Shown piece after piece: positions 43,203 to 52,000 of a DNA stretch of 64,000 nt. How positions within the stretch are numbered: position 1 is the first letter of the stretch; the number at the start of each line of letters is the position of its first letter. Source of the stretch: Proteus terrae subsp. cibarius (GTDB taxonomy: Bacteria > Pseudomonadota > Gammaproteobacteria > Enterobacterales > Enterobacteriaceae); assembly GCF_011045835.1 (NCBI RefSeq), contig NZ_CP047349.1, positions 2,852,001 to 2,916,000 on the forward strand. The letters run 5' to 3'. A program made the position numbers and the translations under genes. The notes under the pieces are model-generated. The model searched no databases and was not told the DNA's origin. It saw only the letters and a program-made list of their open reading frames with translations.

Positions 43203-45875
43203 TTATAATTTCCATTCTGCTGTAAACAAAGAAGATAAGCCTTGAATTTTATCTGGAAGTTTACCATAGCAAACCATTCCAAGATAAGAGGCTGCACGAG
43301 TTGCTCCAACATAAAGATAACGATCAAATAAATCATTTTTTTGCTCTGCAAGCTGATCTACACCGACAAAAAATACAGCTTCAAATTCTAGACCTTTGAT
43401 ATGTTGTATATCGAAAACACGAACATCTGCACCTTGACCAAGAGCTTTTCCCTCTTCGCAGGCCACGGCCCTTAAATTAATGGGTTCGAGATATTTAGTT
43501 AGACGTTCCGCCATAGACTTAACATCGGCTTCAGTATTTACCAGTACTGCAACAGTAGGCATCTGTTTAACAGACCGCTCGACTTCGGTAATCCGTTGAG
43601 AAATCCAATCAGCTGCCTCATCTTCATTTGCATGCTCAAGTAGCGCTGGCATTACACCCTCATGATTACTCTCCTCAGGTAATTGTCCCTGAGTACTAAG
43701 ATCACCACCACACAACTTCAACAGTCTTCCCGCAAAAGTGTTGAGCAATCGACTTTGTCGATAGATTAGAGAGATATTTCTTGCCTGAATATTTGAACTA
43801 ACCCAGGAAATTTGGCTTAGATTGCGTATTCCATCCTCAGTAACTCGTTGATTAAAATCACCGCATGCAAAGAATGAACGACTTCGCAGAGAAGTAAGGC
43901 TTTCCATACAAGCCAACTGCAACACTGAAAAATCCGTAGCTTCGTCGACCATAATTTGGCTTCTAAACAGACTTGCAATATTTCTTAAAAACTCAAACCG
44001 TGGAGCATTCAAATCACGCTGAACAAAAGATTGAGATAATAGTTCCCTGCTATTTCGGAGCATCAATAAAATAATAGCATCTAACTCTGTACCACATAAA
44101 CTGACAGGTGTTACTGGTGCCATGCGATAAATATATTTTTTATTTATCAATTCTTTACGAAAAATATTATAAGTCATAGGAACATCAGTAACGTAACGTT
44201 TAAATGGATTAACAAATCTACGTAGTCCATTTTGAAAACTAATATGTTGTCCAATCTCAAGCAGTACATTCTCACTTGGTAAAGTGTCTCCCAACCAGTT
44301 AAGGATACGAGCAGCACGAGAATCTTTTGGTAAACTACGCTTGAGGTATCGATTTCGAGAAAGTGTGCGTAATGTATTCAAATAAGTTTTTACAGCCTTG
44401 TGAATGCCGCTGACCGTAGGAGTATTATTTCCTTCATCTTCGTCATCATCAAATACTGAATCGTCATCTTGGTCTTCATCTTGTTGTTGGCTATCTAAGA
44501 AAATAGACAAACGGTGGAACACTTCCTTATCACGATTAAAGAGGCGATTGCGTTCTCCTTTGAGCAACTTATTGGTAATTTCAACCGAATCGCTTAATAC
44601 AGACTTAATTTTTTCATCCTGGCTACTAAGGACTCTATAAGCCTCGATAAGCGACCTATCATTTAAGGAGAAGAGCATTTGTTGTAATTGTTGAACAAAG
44701 GGTACATTAGCTGCGGCAGAGCATCTCAATGCTACATCGATCCCTTCTTTTAACTGTACTCTTAAGCGGTTTTCATGGAATGAACTAAAAGCCTCATATA
44801 GACTCCTTGGGTCGAGAATCATCTCTTCTGCTAAATTATTCATTTCAAGCCTGAGCACATATCTGCCACCATTCGCAGAACGAAGAATTTCAAGAGTATT
44901 GCGAGCCATATCGCTGCGATAAGAATTCCATGTCTTTATGCGCTCATCAGAGGCTGGGACCAGCTCTCGATTAAAAGCTTCTTTGAGATAATGTTTAAGC
45001 AAGTCCGAAGGCGTGAACATAAGCCAATTAACTTCATGTGGCCCCTCCTTGCTTGCAGCATTTATTATACGAAGTTCATTCTCATCAAGATTATCTAAAT
45101 CGATCTTTTGTCCCAATCTTTTAATAAGAGTTGTAGTCTTACCAGTTCCTGGAGGGCCTAAAATAATCAACTGACTATCTATTGGCAAACGAAATATATC
45201 ACCCTGAAATTGATCGAGAACGGGTTGGTCTCTCAACCCCATTGCTGTTCGTATTTGATGACTAATCCCTGACTGGATACCACCTGTTGTAGCGGAAAGC
45301 TCAAGCATCCGTTCTAGTTCATCATCTACATCTATACCTTGTCCCCGTAATAATGAACGTAGAGATTCAATAGAGAAAGTCCCTCGTTCTATATGACGAT
45401 ACTGACTGTTAGTCGATTCCCATTCACCATCCACGACTTGGGGTATAAAACTTGTCTTTTCAATTAATGATAAAACCTGAGTTTTCTCATTAAGAGTAAC
45501 ATTACGCTCTTCACCAACCGGTAATTCTGCGAGTTTCCCAATTGCTGACCCATAGCTAGCAACTTGCTTACCCGACGCTAAAAGTAAATTGCTCTTTCGC
45601 GCAATATAAACTACAAGAGATTTACCATCTTCATCTTCTAATACCAATCGCGCTATCGAGGGCTCTAGTTTTAAGGCTGTCAAAGCATCACGGTTTTCTT
45701 TCGTAATTTTATCAAGATTCTGATAGGCTTTTGACCCAGTAAGAGTATTACCGCTAGCAAAACTATCAGCCGAAATAGTAACTCCGGATACGAGTTTTCG
45801 TGCAGCCCCATCCGAAATTTCTGCAAATGTTACTAACGACTCTTCAGCTAACTCTTCAAATTCTATTGAGTTCAT
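43203..45875 (-). CDS. UvrD/Rep-like superfamily 1 helicase (890 aa)
   Basis: An 890-aa protein with an N-terminal ~220-aa domain of unknown type and an SF1 helicase core: Walker A LIILGPPGTGKTTTLIKRLG (GPPGTGKT, 240-247), motif II MVDEATDFSVLQLACM, motif III ACGDFNQRVTEDGI, motif IV-like ISLIYRQSRLLNTFAG, and motif V/VI VFDIQHIKGLEFEAVFF ... YLYVGATRA. All motifs are present. Defence islands often carry such helicases (compare GajB), but no partner nuclease is adjacent apart from the convergent operon. Lies 81 bp downstream of the inner integrase gene start side and is transcribed toward the kinase gene. Confidence 0.88.
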   Translation of the reverse strand: MNSIEFEELAEESLVTFAEISDGAARKLVSGVTISADSFASGNTLTGSKAYQNLDKITKENRDALTALKLEPSIARLVLEDEDGKSLVVYIARKSNLLLASGKQVASYGSAIGKLAELPVGEERNVTLNEKTQVLSLIEKTSFIPQVVDGEWESTNSQYRHIERGTFSIESLRSLLRGQGIDVDDELERMLELSATTGGIQSGISHQIRTAMGLRDQPVLDQFQGDIFRLPIDSQLIILGPPGTGKTTTLIKRLGQKIDLDNLDENELRIINAASKEGPHEVNWLMFTPSDLLKHYLKEAFNRELVPASDERIKTWNSYRSDMARNTLEILRSANGGRYVLRLEMNNLAEEMILDPRSLYEAFSSFHENRLRVQLKEGIDVALRCSAAANVPFVQQLQQMLFSLNDRSLIEAYRVLSSQDEKIKSVLSDSVEITNKLLKGERNRLFNRDKEVFHRLSIFLDSQQQDEDQDDDSVFDDDEDEGNNTPTVSGIHKAVKTYLNTLRTLSRNRYLKRSLPKDSRAARILNWLGDTLPSENVLLEIGQHISFQNGLRRFVNPFKRYVTDVPMTYNIFRKELINKKYIYRMAPVTPVSLCGTELDAIILLMLRNSRELLSQSFVQRDLNAPRFEFLRNIASLFRSQIMVDEATDFSVLQLACMESLTSLRSRSFFACGDFNQRVTEDGIRNLSQISWVSSNIQARNISLIYRQSRLLNTFAGRLLKLCGGDLSTQGQLPEESNHEGVMPALLEHANEDEAADWISQRITEVERSVKQMPTVAVLVNTEADVKSMAERLTKYLEPINLRAVACEEGKALGQGADVRVFDIQHIKGLEFEAVFFVGVDQLAEQKNDLFDRYLYVGATRAASYLGMVCYGKLPDKIQGLSSLFTAEWKL

Positions 45876-45956
45876 TACCCCTCCGCCTTATGAATTGAGT
45901 TCGTTTTATAGTATTCATTTTGGGAAACAAAAAGATGATCAAAATGAGAGTATTGA

Positions 45957-47207
45957 TTATTTCTTCCCGAAATCAAAAGGACTAATCCCCTTCTCTCTAT
46001 TCGCATCTAGATAATCAGCCCACCATTGCACCATCAATCGCCTTTCCTCAATATGCTCTGCCTTATGAATATAAGCAGCTCTCACAGAGTTACGTTCTTG
46101 GTGGCTCATTTGCCTTTCTACAGCATCCTTCGACCATAGCCCTGATTCAATCAACGAGCTACATGCCATCGTTCTAAAGCCATGCCCACATACTTCTGTC
46201 TTAGTATCATAGCCCATCACACGTAATGCGTTGTTTACCGTATTTTCACTCATGGGTTTTCTAGGATTATGATCGCCGATAAAGATCAGTTCGTGATTGC
46301 CGCTGAATTGATAGATCTGTTTTAAGATCTCAATGGCTTGTCGACTTAAAGGCACTAAATGGATCGTGCGCATTTTTGACCCACGATGTGAGTGTTTCAC
46401 CCCTTCTATCGCTTCGCGTTCAGCAGGGATCGTCCACATGGCATTTTCAAAATCAATTTCATCCCAACGAGCAAAGCGCAATTCACTGGAACGTATGAAG
46501 ACTAACAAGGTAAGTTTGACTGCAAGTTTAGTTAAAGGTCTTCCCTTATAATCATCGATGCGTTGTAAGAACTCGGGTAGGCGTTTAAGTTCTAATGCAG
46601 CTCTATGGACTCGTTTGCCTGTGGCGACTGCGCCAGCCATATCTTGCGCTGGGTTATATTCGATTAAACCGCTTTGCACGGCATAGCGCATTATGGCAGT
46701 CACTCGTTGCTGTAAGCGTGCCGCCACTTCAAGACGTCCAGATATCTCTACGGCTTTAATGGGTTCGAGTAGATCACGAGTTTTTAGTTCAGCGATATTA
46801 CGTTTACCAATAGCGGCAAAGATATTGTCCTCAAGGCTTTTGAGGACTCGATGGCTATGCCCTTCCGACCACTTCTTATTGGTTGCATGCCAATCACGTG
46901 CAACCTTCTCGAATGTATTAAATTCTTTTTGTTGCTCTTCTTTCACTTCTTTGCGTTTTTCGCTTGGATCAAATCCATTAGCAATTAACTTTCTGGCGGC
47001 ATCTCTTTTCTCTCTAGCTTCTGCGAGTGAGATTTCAGGGTAAACACCCAGAGCTAACATTTTTTGCTTACCGCCAAAGCGATATTGTAAACGCCAATAC
47101 TTTGAGCCGTTGGTATGTACCATCAAGTGCATACCATCACCGTCTGTTAATTTATACGATTTATCCAAAGGCTTGGCAGCCCTGACTTTAGCATCAGTAA
47201 GAGCCAT
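45957..47207 (-). CDS. P4-type tyrosine integrase of the inner island
   Basis: A 416-aa tyrosine recombinase with the DUF4102 N-terminal arm-binding domain (MALTDAKVRAAKPLDKSYKLTDGDGMHLMV), the catalytic Arg in RSSELRFARWDEID, the HGFR box (HGFRTMACSSLIESGLW) and the nucleophile Tyr in RAAYIHKAEHIEERRLM. It lies next to the right attachment core (47396-47412) and arm repeats (47252-47273), with its 5' end toward them, as usual for P4-type elements at tRNA 3' ends. It is clearly distinct from the second integrase. Confidence 0.95.
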   Translation of the reverse strand: MALTDAKVRAAKPLDKSYKLTDGDGMHLMVHTNGSKYWRLQYRFGGKQKMLALGVYPEISLAEAREKRDAARKLIANGFDPSEKRKEVKEEQQKEFNTFEKVARDWHATNKKWSEGHSHRVLKSLEDNIFAAIGKRNIAELKTRDLLEPIKAVEISGRLEVAARLQQRVTAIMRYAVQSGLIEYNPAQDMAGAVATGKRVHRAALELKRLPEFLQRIDDYKGRPLTKLAVKLTLLVFIRSSELRFARWDEIDFENAMWTIPAEREAIEGVKHSHRGSKMRTIHLVPLSRQAIEILKQIYQFSGNHELIFIGDHNPRKPMSENTVNNALRVMGYDTKTEVCGHGFRTMACSSLIESGLWSKDAVERQMSHQERNSVRAAYIHKAEHIEERRLMVQWWADYLDANREKGISPFDFGKK

Positions 47208-47251
47208 AATTTATCTCCTTCTGTTGGTACAAACTATTATCGAATCGAGAG

Positions 47252-47273
47252 ATACCAACACATATACCAACAG
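47252..47273 (+). repeat. Inner-island arm-type repeats, right end
   Basis: Two TACCAAC copies 12 bp apart (47253, 47265), matching the left block at 15872-15893 in 20 of 22 positions approximately. An inverted GTTGGTAC copy lies at 47223-47230 just before the integrase start. Confidence 0.7.
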
Positions 47274-47395
47274 CAGGTACTTGATGTGGGTTGACCTTAG
47301 TATACTTGGGAAGACTGAAAAGCGGGGAAGAGCCTTGTAAAACTGGGATTTCAGATACAAAAAAAGACGTCGGTTGACGTCTCTTGATGTTCTTA

Positions 47396-47412
47396 TGGTG
47401 CCGAAGGCCGGA
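47396..47412 (-). repeat. Inner-island attachment core, right (leuX-like tRNA 3' end)
   Basis: TGGTGCCGAAGGCCGGA: on the minus strand this reads as the last 17 nt of a leuX-type tRNA-Leu gene including CCA. The 11-bp CGAAGGCCGGA is repeated at 15802. To its right the match to the tRNA breaks (TCCAAAT), so no complete tRNA is present; the element seems to be in a secondary site. Confidence 0.75.
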
Positions 47413-47436
47413 TCCAAATCGGATCTAACGATTAAA

Positions 47437-48642
47437 TTATCTAAAACTCACTATAACAGATTGATTTTTATGCTCTAATCCGTCAATGTAATCAGCATAC
47501 CATTGCAACATTTTTCTACGGCCATCTAAATATTGCGCATGGTTATAAGTTCCACGGATAGTATTTTTATCAACATGAGCCAACTGAGTTTCAATCCATG
47601 CAGTATTATAACCTTGCTCATGCAGGATGGTACTCATTGTGTGACGAAAACCATGTCCCGTAGCCCTACCATGATAACCAATTCTTTTTAATACCTGATT
47701 GATACTAGCTTCATTCATAGGCTTAGTTATATCACTCCGCCCTGGAAATACTAAATTAAAACGCCCTGAAATACTGTTTAGCTCTTCCAATGCATCAATA
47801 ACTTGACTAGACAAAGGAACTAAATGCGGACGTTTCATTTTCATTCGTTTTATCGGTATTTCCCATAGTTTTTTATTAAAATCAAACTCACTCCATTCAG
47901 CTGCTCTCAACTCAATGGTCCTAACACCTGTTAACATTAAAATTCGAGTGGCTAACCTTGTTATAGGGCTTCCTGAATAATTAGCCAATGAAACTAAAAA
48001 TTCAGGTAATTCATCAACATTCAAATGAGGAAAATGAACCGCTTTTGGAGTTGATAAAGCTGACGCTAACTCTGATGCAGGATTATTTTCAGCTCTTCCT
48101 GTTACAATTGCATATCTAAATACTTGATTACAAGCTTGCCTGATTTTTCTTAATTTATCTAACACACCTCGTTTTTCTAACTTTCGAAGTGTGTTTAGCA
48201 TATCTAATGGCTTTATCTCAACAATTGGGTATTTACCTAAATCAGGGAAAATATCTTTTTCAAATCCTTCCATTAAATCTTCAGCATAACCTTTAGACCA
48301 ACTTGGTTTTTTATATTCATGCCATTCTAATGCTATTGATTTAAAGGTATTCTCCACTGTTATTTTCCTAGCTTGTTTTTCTACTTGCTTTTCTTTACTT
48401 GGATCACCGCCTACAGCTATAACTTTCCTTGCCTCTTCTCTCTTCAACCGAGCGTCCGCAAGTGAAATTTCTGGATATACACCAATGGATAATTTTTTCT
48501 CTTTACCATCCACTCGATATTTTAATCGCCAATACTTGGAACCATTTGGTTTAACTAGTAGATAAAGACCGCCCCCATCTGTAAGTTTATATTCTTTTTC
48601 ACGAGATTTAGCAGTTTCGACTTGTCTTGCATTTAGTGGCAT
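47437..48642 (-). CDS. P4-type tyrosine integrase of the outer island
   Basis: A 401-aa tyrosine recombinase with the P4-type N-terminal domain (MPLNARQVETAKSREKEYKLTDGGGLYLLV), catalytic Arg in TGVRTIELRAAEW, HGFRHTMSTILHEQG and nucleophile Tyr in RGTYNHAQYLDGRRKMLQWYADYID. Its 5' end faces the tRNA-Arg gene 175 bp away, with arm repeats between (48672-48693). The inner island begins about 25 bp past its stop codon. The gene looks complete, so it could still move the whole composite. Confidence 0.95.
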   Translation of the reverse strand: MPLNARQVETAKSREKEYKLTDGGGLYLLVKPNGSKYWRLKYRVDGKEKKLSIGVYPEISLADARLKREEARKVIAVGGDPSKEKQVEKQARKITVENTFKSIALEWHEYKKPSWSKGYAEDLMEGFEKDIFPDLGKYPIVEIKPLDMLNTLRKLEKRGVLDKLRKIRQACNQVFRYAIVTGRAENNPASELASALSTPKAVHFPHLNVDELPEFLVSLANYSGSPITRLATRILMLTGVRTIELRAAEWSEFDFNKKLWEIPIKRMKMKRPHLVPLSSQVIDALEELNSISGRFNLVFPGRSDITKPMNEASINQVLKRIGYHGRATGHGFRHTMSTILHEQGYNTAWIETQLAHVDKNTIRGTYNHAQYLDGRRKMLQWYADYIDGLEHKNQSVIVSFR

Positions 48643-48671
48643 ATGGGGCCCCTATTTTCATTGGATCTAAT

Positions 48672-48693
48672 GAGCCCCCATAAAAGCCCCCAA
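48672..48693 (+). repeat. Outer-island arm-type repeats, right end
   Basis: Two AGCCCCCA copies 12 bp apart (48673, 48685), same orientation and spacing as the pair at 15660/15672. Confidence 0.72.
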
Positions 48694-48813
48694 CTTAAAC
48701 TTGATTTCCAAGGTATTCAGTTGACTTCTAGAGAGTTCAATTATGATTAAATGCAGTAATAGCAAGTATTATACTAGTATTTGATTGAATTCGGTAGACT
48801 TGAGGATACTTCG

Positions 48814-48839
48814 AAATGGTACGCCCTACAGGATTCGAA
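48814..48839 (-). repeat. attR of the outer island (inside tRNA-Arg)
   Basis: AAATGGTACG then CCCTACAGGATTCGAA: the 3' end of the tRNA-Arg gene, repeated with one missing base at 15579-15603. Confidence 0.88.
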
Positions 48840-48893
48840 CCTGTGACCTACGGCTTAGAAGGCCGTTGCTCTATCCAACTGAGCTAAGGGCGC
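48817..48893 (-). tRNA. argU: tRNA-Arg (anticodon UCU)
   Basis: A 77-nt tRNA on the minus strand including encoded CCA (TGG at 48817-48819). The D-arm (AGCTCAGTTGGATAGAGC), an anticodon stem-loop with CTTCTAAG (anticodon TCT) and the T-arm GGTTCGAATCC are all visible. The acceptor stem GCGCCCT pairs with AGGGCGT with one G-U pair. It corresponds to E. coli argU, a common island site next to folD. Confidence 0.96.
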
Positions 48894-49083
48894 CTAGAGG
48901 AACTTAGACGTCAGCAATCACTGCTGATAACGGGTGTGAATTATACGTTCAACATTCTGAGAGTCAACGCTTTTTCACCGATATCAAACTATATGGTCAA
49001 AATATGGCAAGTATTCGACTGACAGATTGCTCTTGATCTGACAAAATAGACCAATACCGTAATTGAATAATTTGGATGTATAG

Positions 49084-49956
49084 ATGTCAGCAAGAATTAT
49101 AGATGGGAAATCGATTGCGCAGACCATCAGAAGCGAAGTTGCAGAAAAAGTAAAACAACGTATTAATGCAGGAAAACGAGCGCCTGGCTTAGCTGTTATT
49201 TTAGTGGGGGATAACCCGGCATCACAGATTTATGTTGGAAGTAAACGCCGTGCTTGTGAAGAAGTTGGCTTTATTTCTCGCTCTTATGATTTACCAGATA
49301 CTACCAGTGAAGCTGATTTATTAAATCTTATCGACCAGCTTAATGCAGACAACACCATTGATGGTATCCTCGTTCAGCTCCCCTTACCTGCCGGAATTGA
49401 TAATGTTAAGGTTTTAGAACGCATTCATCCTGATAAAGATGTGGATGGCTTTCACCCTTACAATATCGGCCGCCTATGCCAGCGAGCACCTAAATTACGC
49501 CCTTGCACACCTCGTGGTATTGTCACACTTCTAGAGCGTTGTAATATTCCTATGAATGGCTTAAATGCCGTTATTATTGGTGCATCAAATATTGTTGGTC
49601 GCCCGATGAGCTTAGAACTATTACTTGCAGGTTGTACAACAACGGTTACTCACCGTTTTACTAAAGATCTGCGCTTTCATGTTGAGCACGCGGATTTAGT
49701 TGTTGTGGCGGTAGGTAAACCTAACTTTATTCCTGGTGAGTGGATTAAACCAGGTGCAATCGTGATTGATGTCGGTATAAACCGTCTTGAAAGTGGTAAA
49801 GTTGTCGGGGATGTTGATTTTGAGGCAGCATCTCAACGTGCGGGCTGGATTTCTCCTGTCCCTGGTGGTGTAGGTCCAATGACCGTAGCCACACTTATTC
49901 AAAATACTTTGCAAGCATGCGAAGAGTACCACGACCCTGAAACAGGAAATAATTAA
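49084..49956 (+). CDS. folD: Bifunctional methylenetetrahydrofolate dehydrogenase/cyclohydrolase
   Basis: A 290-aa FolD enzyme that interconverts methylene-, methenyl- and 10-formyl-tetrahydrofolate in the cytoplasm. Visible signatures are [14 protein letters not shown] (catalytic Lys of the YxxxK motif), [24 protein letters not shown], the NAD(P) motif [18 protein letters not shown] and [10 protein letters not shown] near the end. Length is as expected. ybcJ follows after 3 bp. The neighbour order tRNA-Arg/folD matches E. coli. Confidence 0.96.
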   Translation: MSARIIDGKSIAQTIRSEVAEKVKQRINAGKRAPGLAVILVGDNPASQIYVGSKRRACEEVGFISRSYDLPDTTSEADLLNLIDQLNADNTIDGILVQLPLPAGIDNVKVLERIHPDKDVDGFHPYNIGRLCQRAPKLRPCTPRGIVTLLERCNIPMNGLNAVIIGASNIVGRPMSLELLLAGCTTTVTHRFTKDLRFHVEHADLVVVAVGKPNFIPGEWIKPGAIVIDVGINRLESGKVVGDVDFEAASQRAGWISPVPGGVGPMTVATLIQNTLQACEEYHDPETGNN

Positions 49957-49959
49957 TCG

Positions 49960-50172
49960 ATGGAAACATTTCAATTAGATGGGCACGACTATGTCGAGCT
50001 TTGTGATTTATTAAAACTTCAAGGTTGGACTGAAAGCGGAGCTTCTGCTAAAAGTGTCATTGCAGAAGGTTTAGTGAGTGTTGACGGCGAAGTTGAAACC
50101 CGTAAACGCTGTAAAATTGTTGCAGGGAAAGTGGTCACCTTTAGTGAGTTTTCCGTTAGCGTCAGCAAATAA
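49960..50172 (+). CDS. ybcJ: S4-type RNA-binding protein YbcJ
   Basis: A 70-aa protein with an S4-like RNA-binding fold: LCDLLKLQGWTESGASAKSVIAEGLVSVDGEVETRKRCKI. It is the size of E. coli YbcJ and sits after folD as there. Likely a ribosome or RNA associated protein. Co-transcribed with folD (3-bp gap). Confidence 0.9.
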   Translation: METFQLDGHDYVELCDLLKLQGWTESGASAKSVIAEGLVSVDGEVETRKRCKIVAGKVVTFSEFSVSVSK

Positions 50173-50193
50173 TCAGCAAATTAATTAATATTG

Positions 50194-50225
50194 AAAAAGC
50201 GTCGCTATCTCAGCTTCGCTTTTTT
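50194..50225 (+). terminator. Rho-independent terminator after ybcJ
   Basis: AAAAAGCG ... CGCTTTTT stem with an interior GC-containing loop and a T run after it. Confidence 0.7.
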
Positions 50226-50568
50226 TCTTTTTAATCCTTTTTTACCTTTAATTCGCATTTTCTCCCTCTTTTTTCTTATTTAGTCATATTCTAAAAAAGA
50301 AAATCAATATAACTCATTGAATTAAAATAAAATCATACAATTTAATTTAATATATTTAAATCTAGATCATCATTTTTAAGCCGATCTATGGTTATAATCT
50401 CCTTTCACAGTTCAGCAAATTGTACATTTTATAAAAAAATAGATAAAAAGAAGTGCTATAAGTTATTATTTTATATGTAGATAACACTTTTTAACCAATA
50501 CTGTAAAACTTCAGCAACAACTCTTTTTATTGATATTTTTATCCGTTTATTCATGTTTAAATGCCCTT

Positions 50569-50590
50569 AAATGTGATTTAGATCTAATTT
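50569..50590. promoter_or_regulatory. CRP-like binding site upstream of fruK
   Basis: AAATGTGATTTAGATCTAAT followed by TT: the left half is a perfect TGTGA half-site with flanks, the right half matches 6 of 8 positions. Its centre is about 73 bp upstream of the predicted transcription start. Confidence 0.55.
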
Positions 50591-50647
50591 ATTTCTACTT
50601 TTATTAGGCAAAAGAACATTGTTTGTACTAAATTACAGGTTATAATT

Positions 50648-50661
50648 TGAAACGATTCAGC
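50648..50661. promoter_or_regulatory. fruK: Cra (FruR) operator
   Basis: TGAAACGATTCAGC, the reverse complement of the Cra consensus GCTGAATCGTTTCA with no mismatch. It begins 2 bp after the -10 box (TATAAT 50641-50646), so Cra would block transcription until relieved by fructose-1-phosphate. Confidence 0.85.
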
Positions 50662-50733
50662 CCAGCGATGCTATTTTAGCTGTTATTTTGTGATATTTAA
50701 GTCTTTCTTGCCCTTTATCTAACAGGAGATTTT

Positions 50734-50823
50734 ATGCTCGACTTACCCACTCAAGGTATCTTTATCTTTGCTAAATTACAGCAAAAATCGATGCCTGTTC
50801 TTTTATTTAAGGTAAGGAACTAG
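50734..50823 (+). CDS. Short leader ORF (29 aa) before fruK
   Basis: ATG at 50734 with a strong AGGAG site 5 bp before; encodes 29 aa (MLDLPTQGIFIFAKLQQKSM then PVLLFKVRN) and stops 1 bp before the fruK ATG. In related bacteria fruB stands here; this frame has no similarity to FruB that I can see. It may be a real coupling leader or a relic. Confidence 0.4.
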   Translation: MLDLPTQGIFIFAKLQQKSMPVLLFKVRN

Positions 50824-50824
50824 C

Positions 50825-51766
50825 ATGAAACGCAGAGTAGCAACCATCACACTTAACCCTGCATATGATCTTGTTGGTTTAAGTAATCCCATTGAACTTG
50901 GTGAAGTTAATCGTGTTAAAACGGCTGGCTTCCATGCTGCTGGTAAAGGCATCAATGTGGCTAAGGTTTTAAAAAGCCTTGGCGTTGATGTTACTGTTGG
51001 CGGTTTTTTAGGCAAAGAAAACCAAGATGGATTCCAAAAAGAGTTCAGTGACTCCGGTATCGCTAACCGTTTTCAAATGGTTGAAGGCCGTACTCGTATT
51101 AATGTCAAACTCACAGAACCTAATGGCAAAGTAACTGACTTCAATTTTTCAGGTTTTGAAATCACAAAACAAGACTGGACTCGCTTTGTTAACGACACAC
51201 TAAGTTGGGCGGGTCAATTTGATATGATTTGTGTCAGCGGTAGTGTTCCCCCGAGTGTTGATCTCAATGATTTCACTGCGTGGATGACACGCTTACGTAG
51301 CGAATGTATGTGCTTGATCTTCGACAGTAGCAGAGATGCTTTTGTCGCAGGATTAAAAGCCTCTCCTTGGTTAGTTAAACCTAATCATCATGAATTAGAG
51401 ATTTGGGCAGGCAGACCTTTACCTGAACTTTCTGATATTGTACAAGCAGCACAAACATTGCGTCAGCAAGGTATTGCTCATGTCGTTATTTCATTAGGTG
51501 AACAAGGTGCTATGTGGGTAAACGCATCTGGCGCATGGATGGCAAAACCACCTAAATGTGATGTTGTAAGTACAGTAGGTGCTGGTGATTCAATGGTGGG
51601 TGGTTTAATTTATGGTTTAATGATGCGACAAACCAGTGAGCACACCTTACGTCTTGCTACTGCTGTTTCTGCACTTGCGGTAAGTCAAACCAATGTTGGT
51701 ATTCACGATCGTGAACAATTAGCAAAAATGATGGCAGAAGTAGAATTAACTCCCCTAAAATTATAA
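50825..51766 (+). CDS. fruK: 1-phosphofructokinase (PfkB family)
   Basis: A 313-aa PfkB-type sugar kinase. Signatures are TLNPAYDLVG at the N-terminus, GFHAAGKGINVAKVLKSLG (PfkB box 1 region), LVKPNHHEL, and the C-terminal STVGAGDSMVGGLIYG with the catalytic Asp. FruK turns fructose-1-phosphate into fructose-1,6-bisphosphate. The Cra operator upstream supports the fructose role. Neither fruB nor fruA is adjacent, unlike the fruBKA operon of E. coli. Confidence 0.92.
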   Translation: MKRRVATITLNPAYDLVGLSNPIELGEVNRVKTAGFHAAGKGINVAKVLKSLGVDVTVGGFLGKENQDGFQKEFSDSGIANRFQMVEGRTRINVKLTEPNGKVTDFNFSGFEITKQDWTRFVNDTLSWAGQFDMICVSGSVPPSVDLNDFTAWMTRLRSECMCLIFDSSRDAFVAGLKASPWLVKPNHHELEIWAGRPLPELSDIVQAAQTLRQQGIAHVVISLGEQGAMWVNASGAWMAKPPKCDVVSTVGAGDSMVGGLIYGLMMRQTSEHTLRLATAVSALAVSQTNVGIHDREQLAKMMAEVELTPLKL

Positions 51767-52000
51767 CTAATAGCATAGTGGTAAATTGAATAATAATAAG
51801 TAGAGTTACCACTTTTTTATTCAATATATTAACGCTATGTTATAAAAACTCTAAAATAGAATCTCTTTAATTGATTAATATTTATTTATTATTAAATCAA
51901 ACTTTATTTTTTCCATTTATCCGATAAACTTCACTTTAATAAATTTTAACAAAGATATTCTAAAACCAATAAAAACTTATTTCTGTTTTTAGGAGAAATT

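Larger units (their letters stand above)
50173..50733. other. Region between ybcJ and fruK with terminator and fru regulatory sites
   Basis: 560 bp. It holds the folD-ybcJ terminator (50194-50225), about 330 bp of AT-rich DNA with no clear gene, then a CRP-like site (50569-50590), a promoter (TTGTTT-16 bp-TATAAT at 50619-50646) and a Cra operator (50648-50661). Confidence 0.6.
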
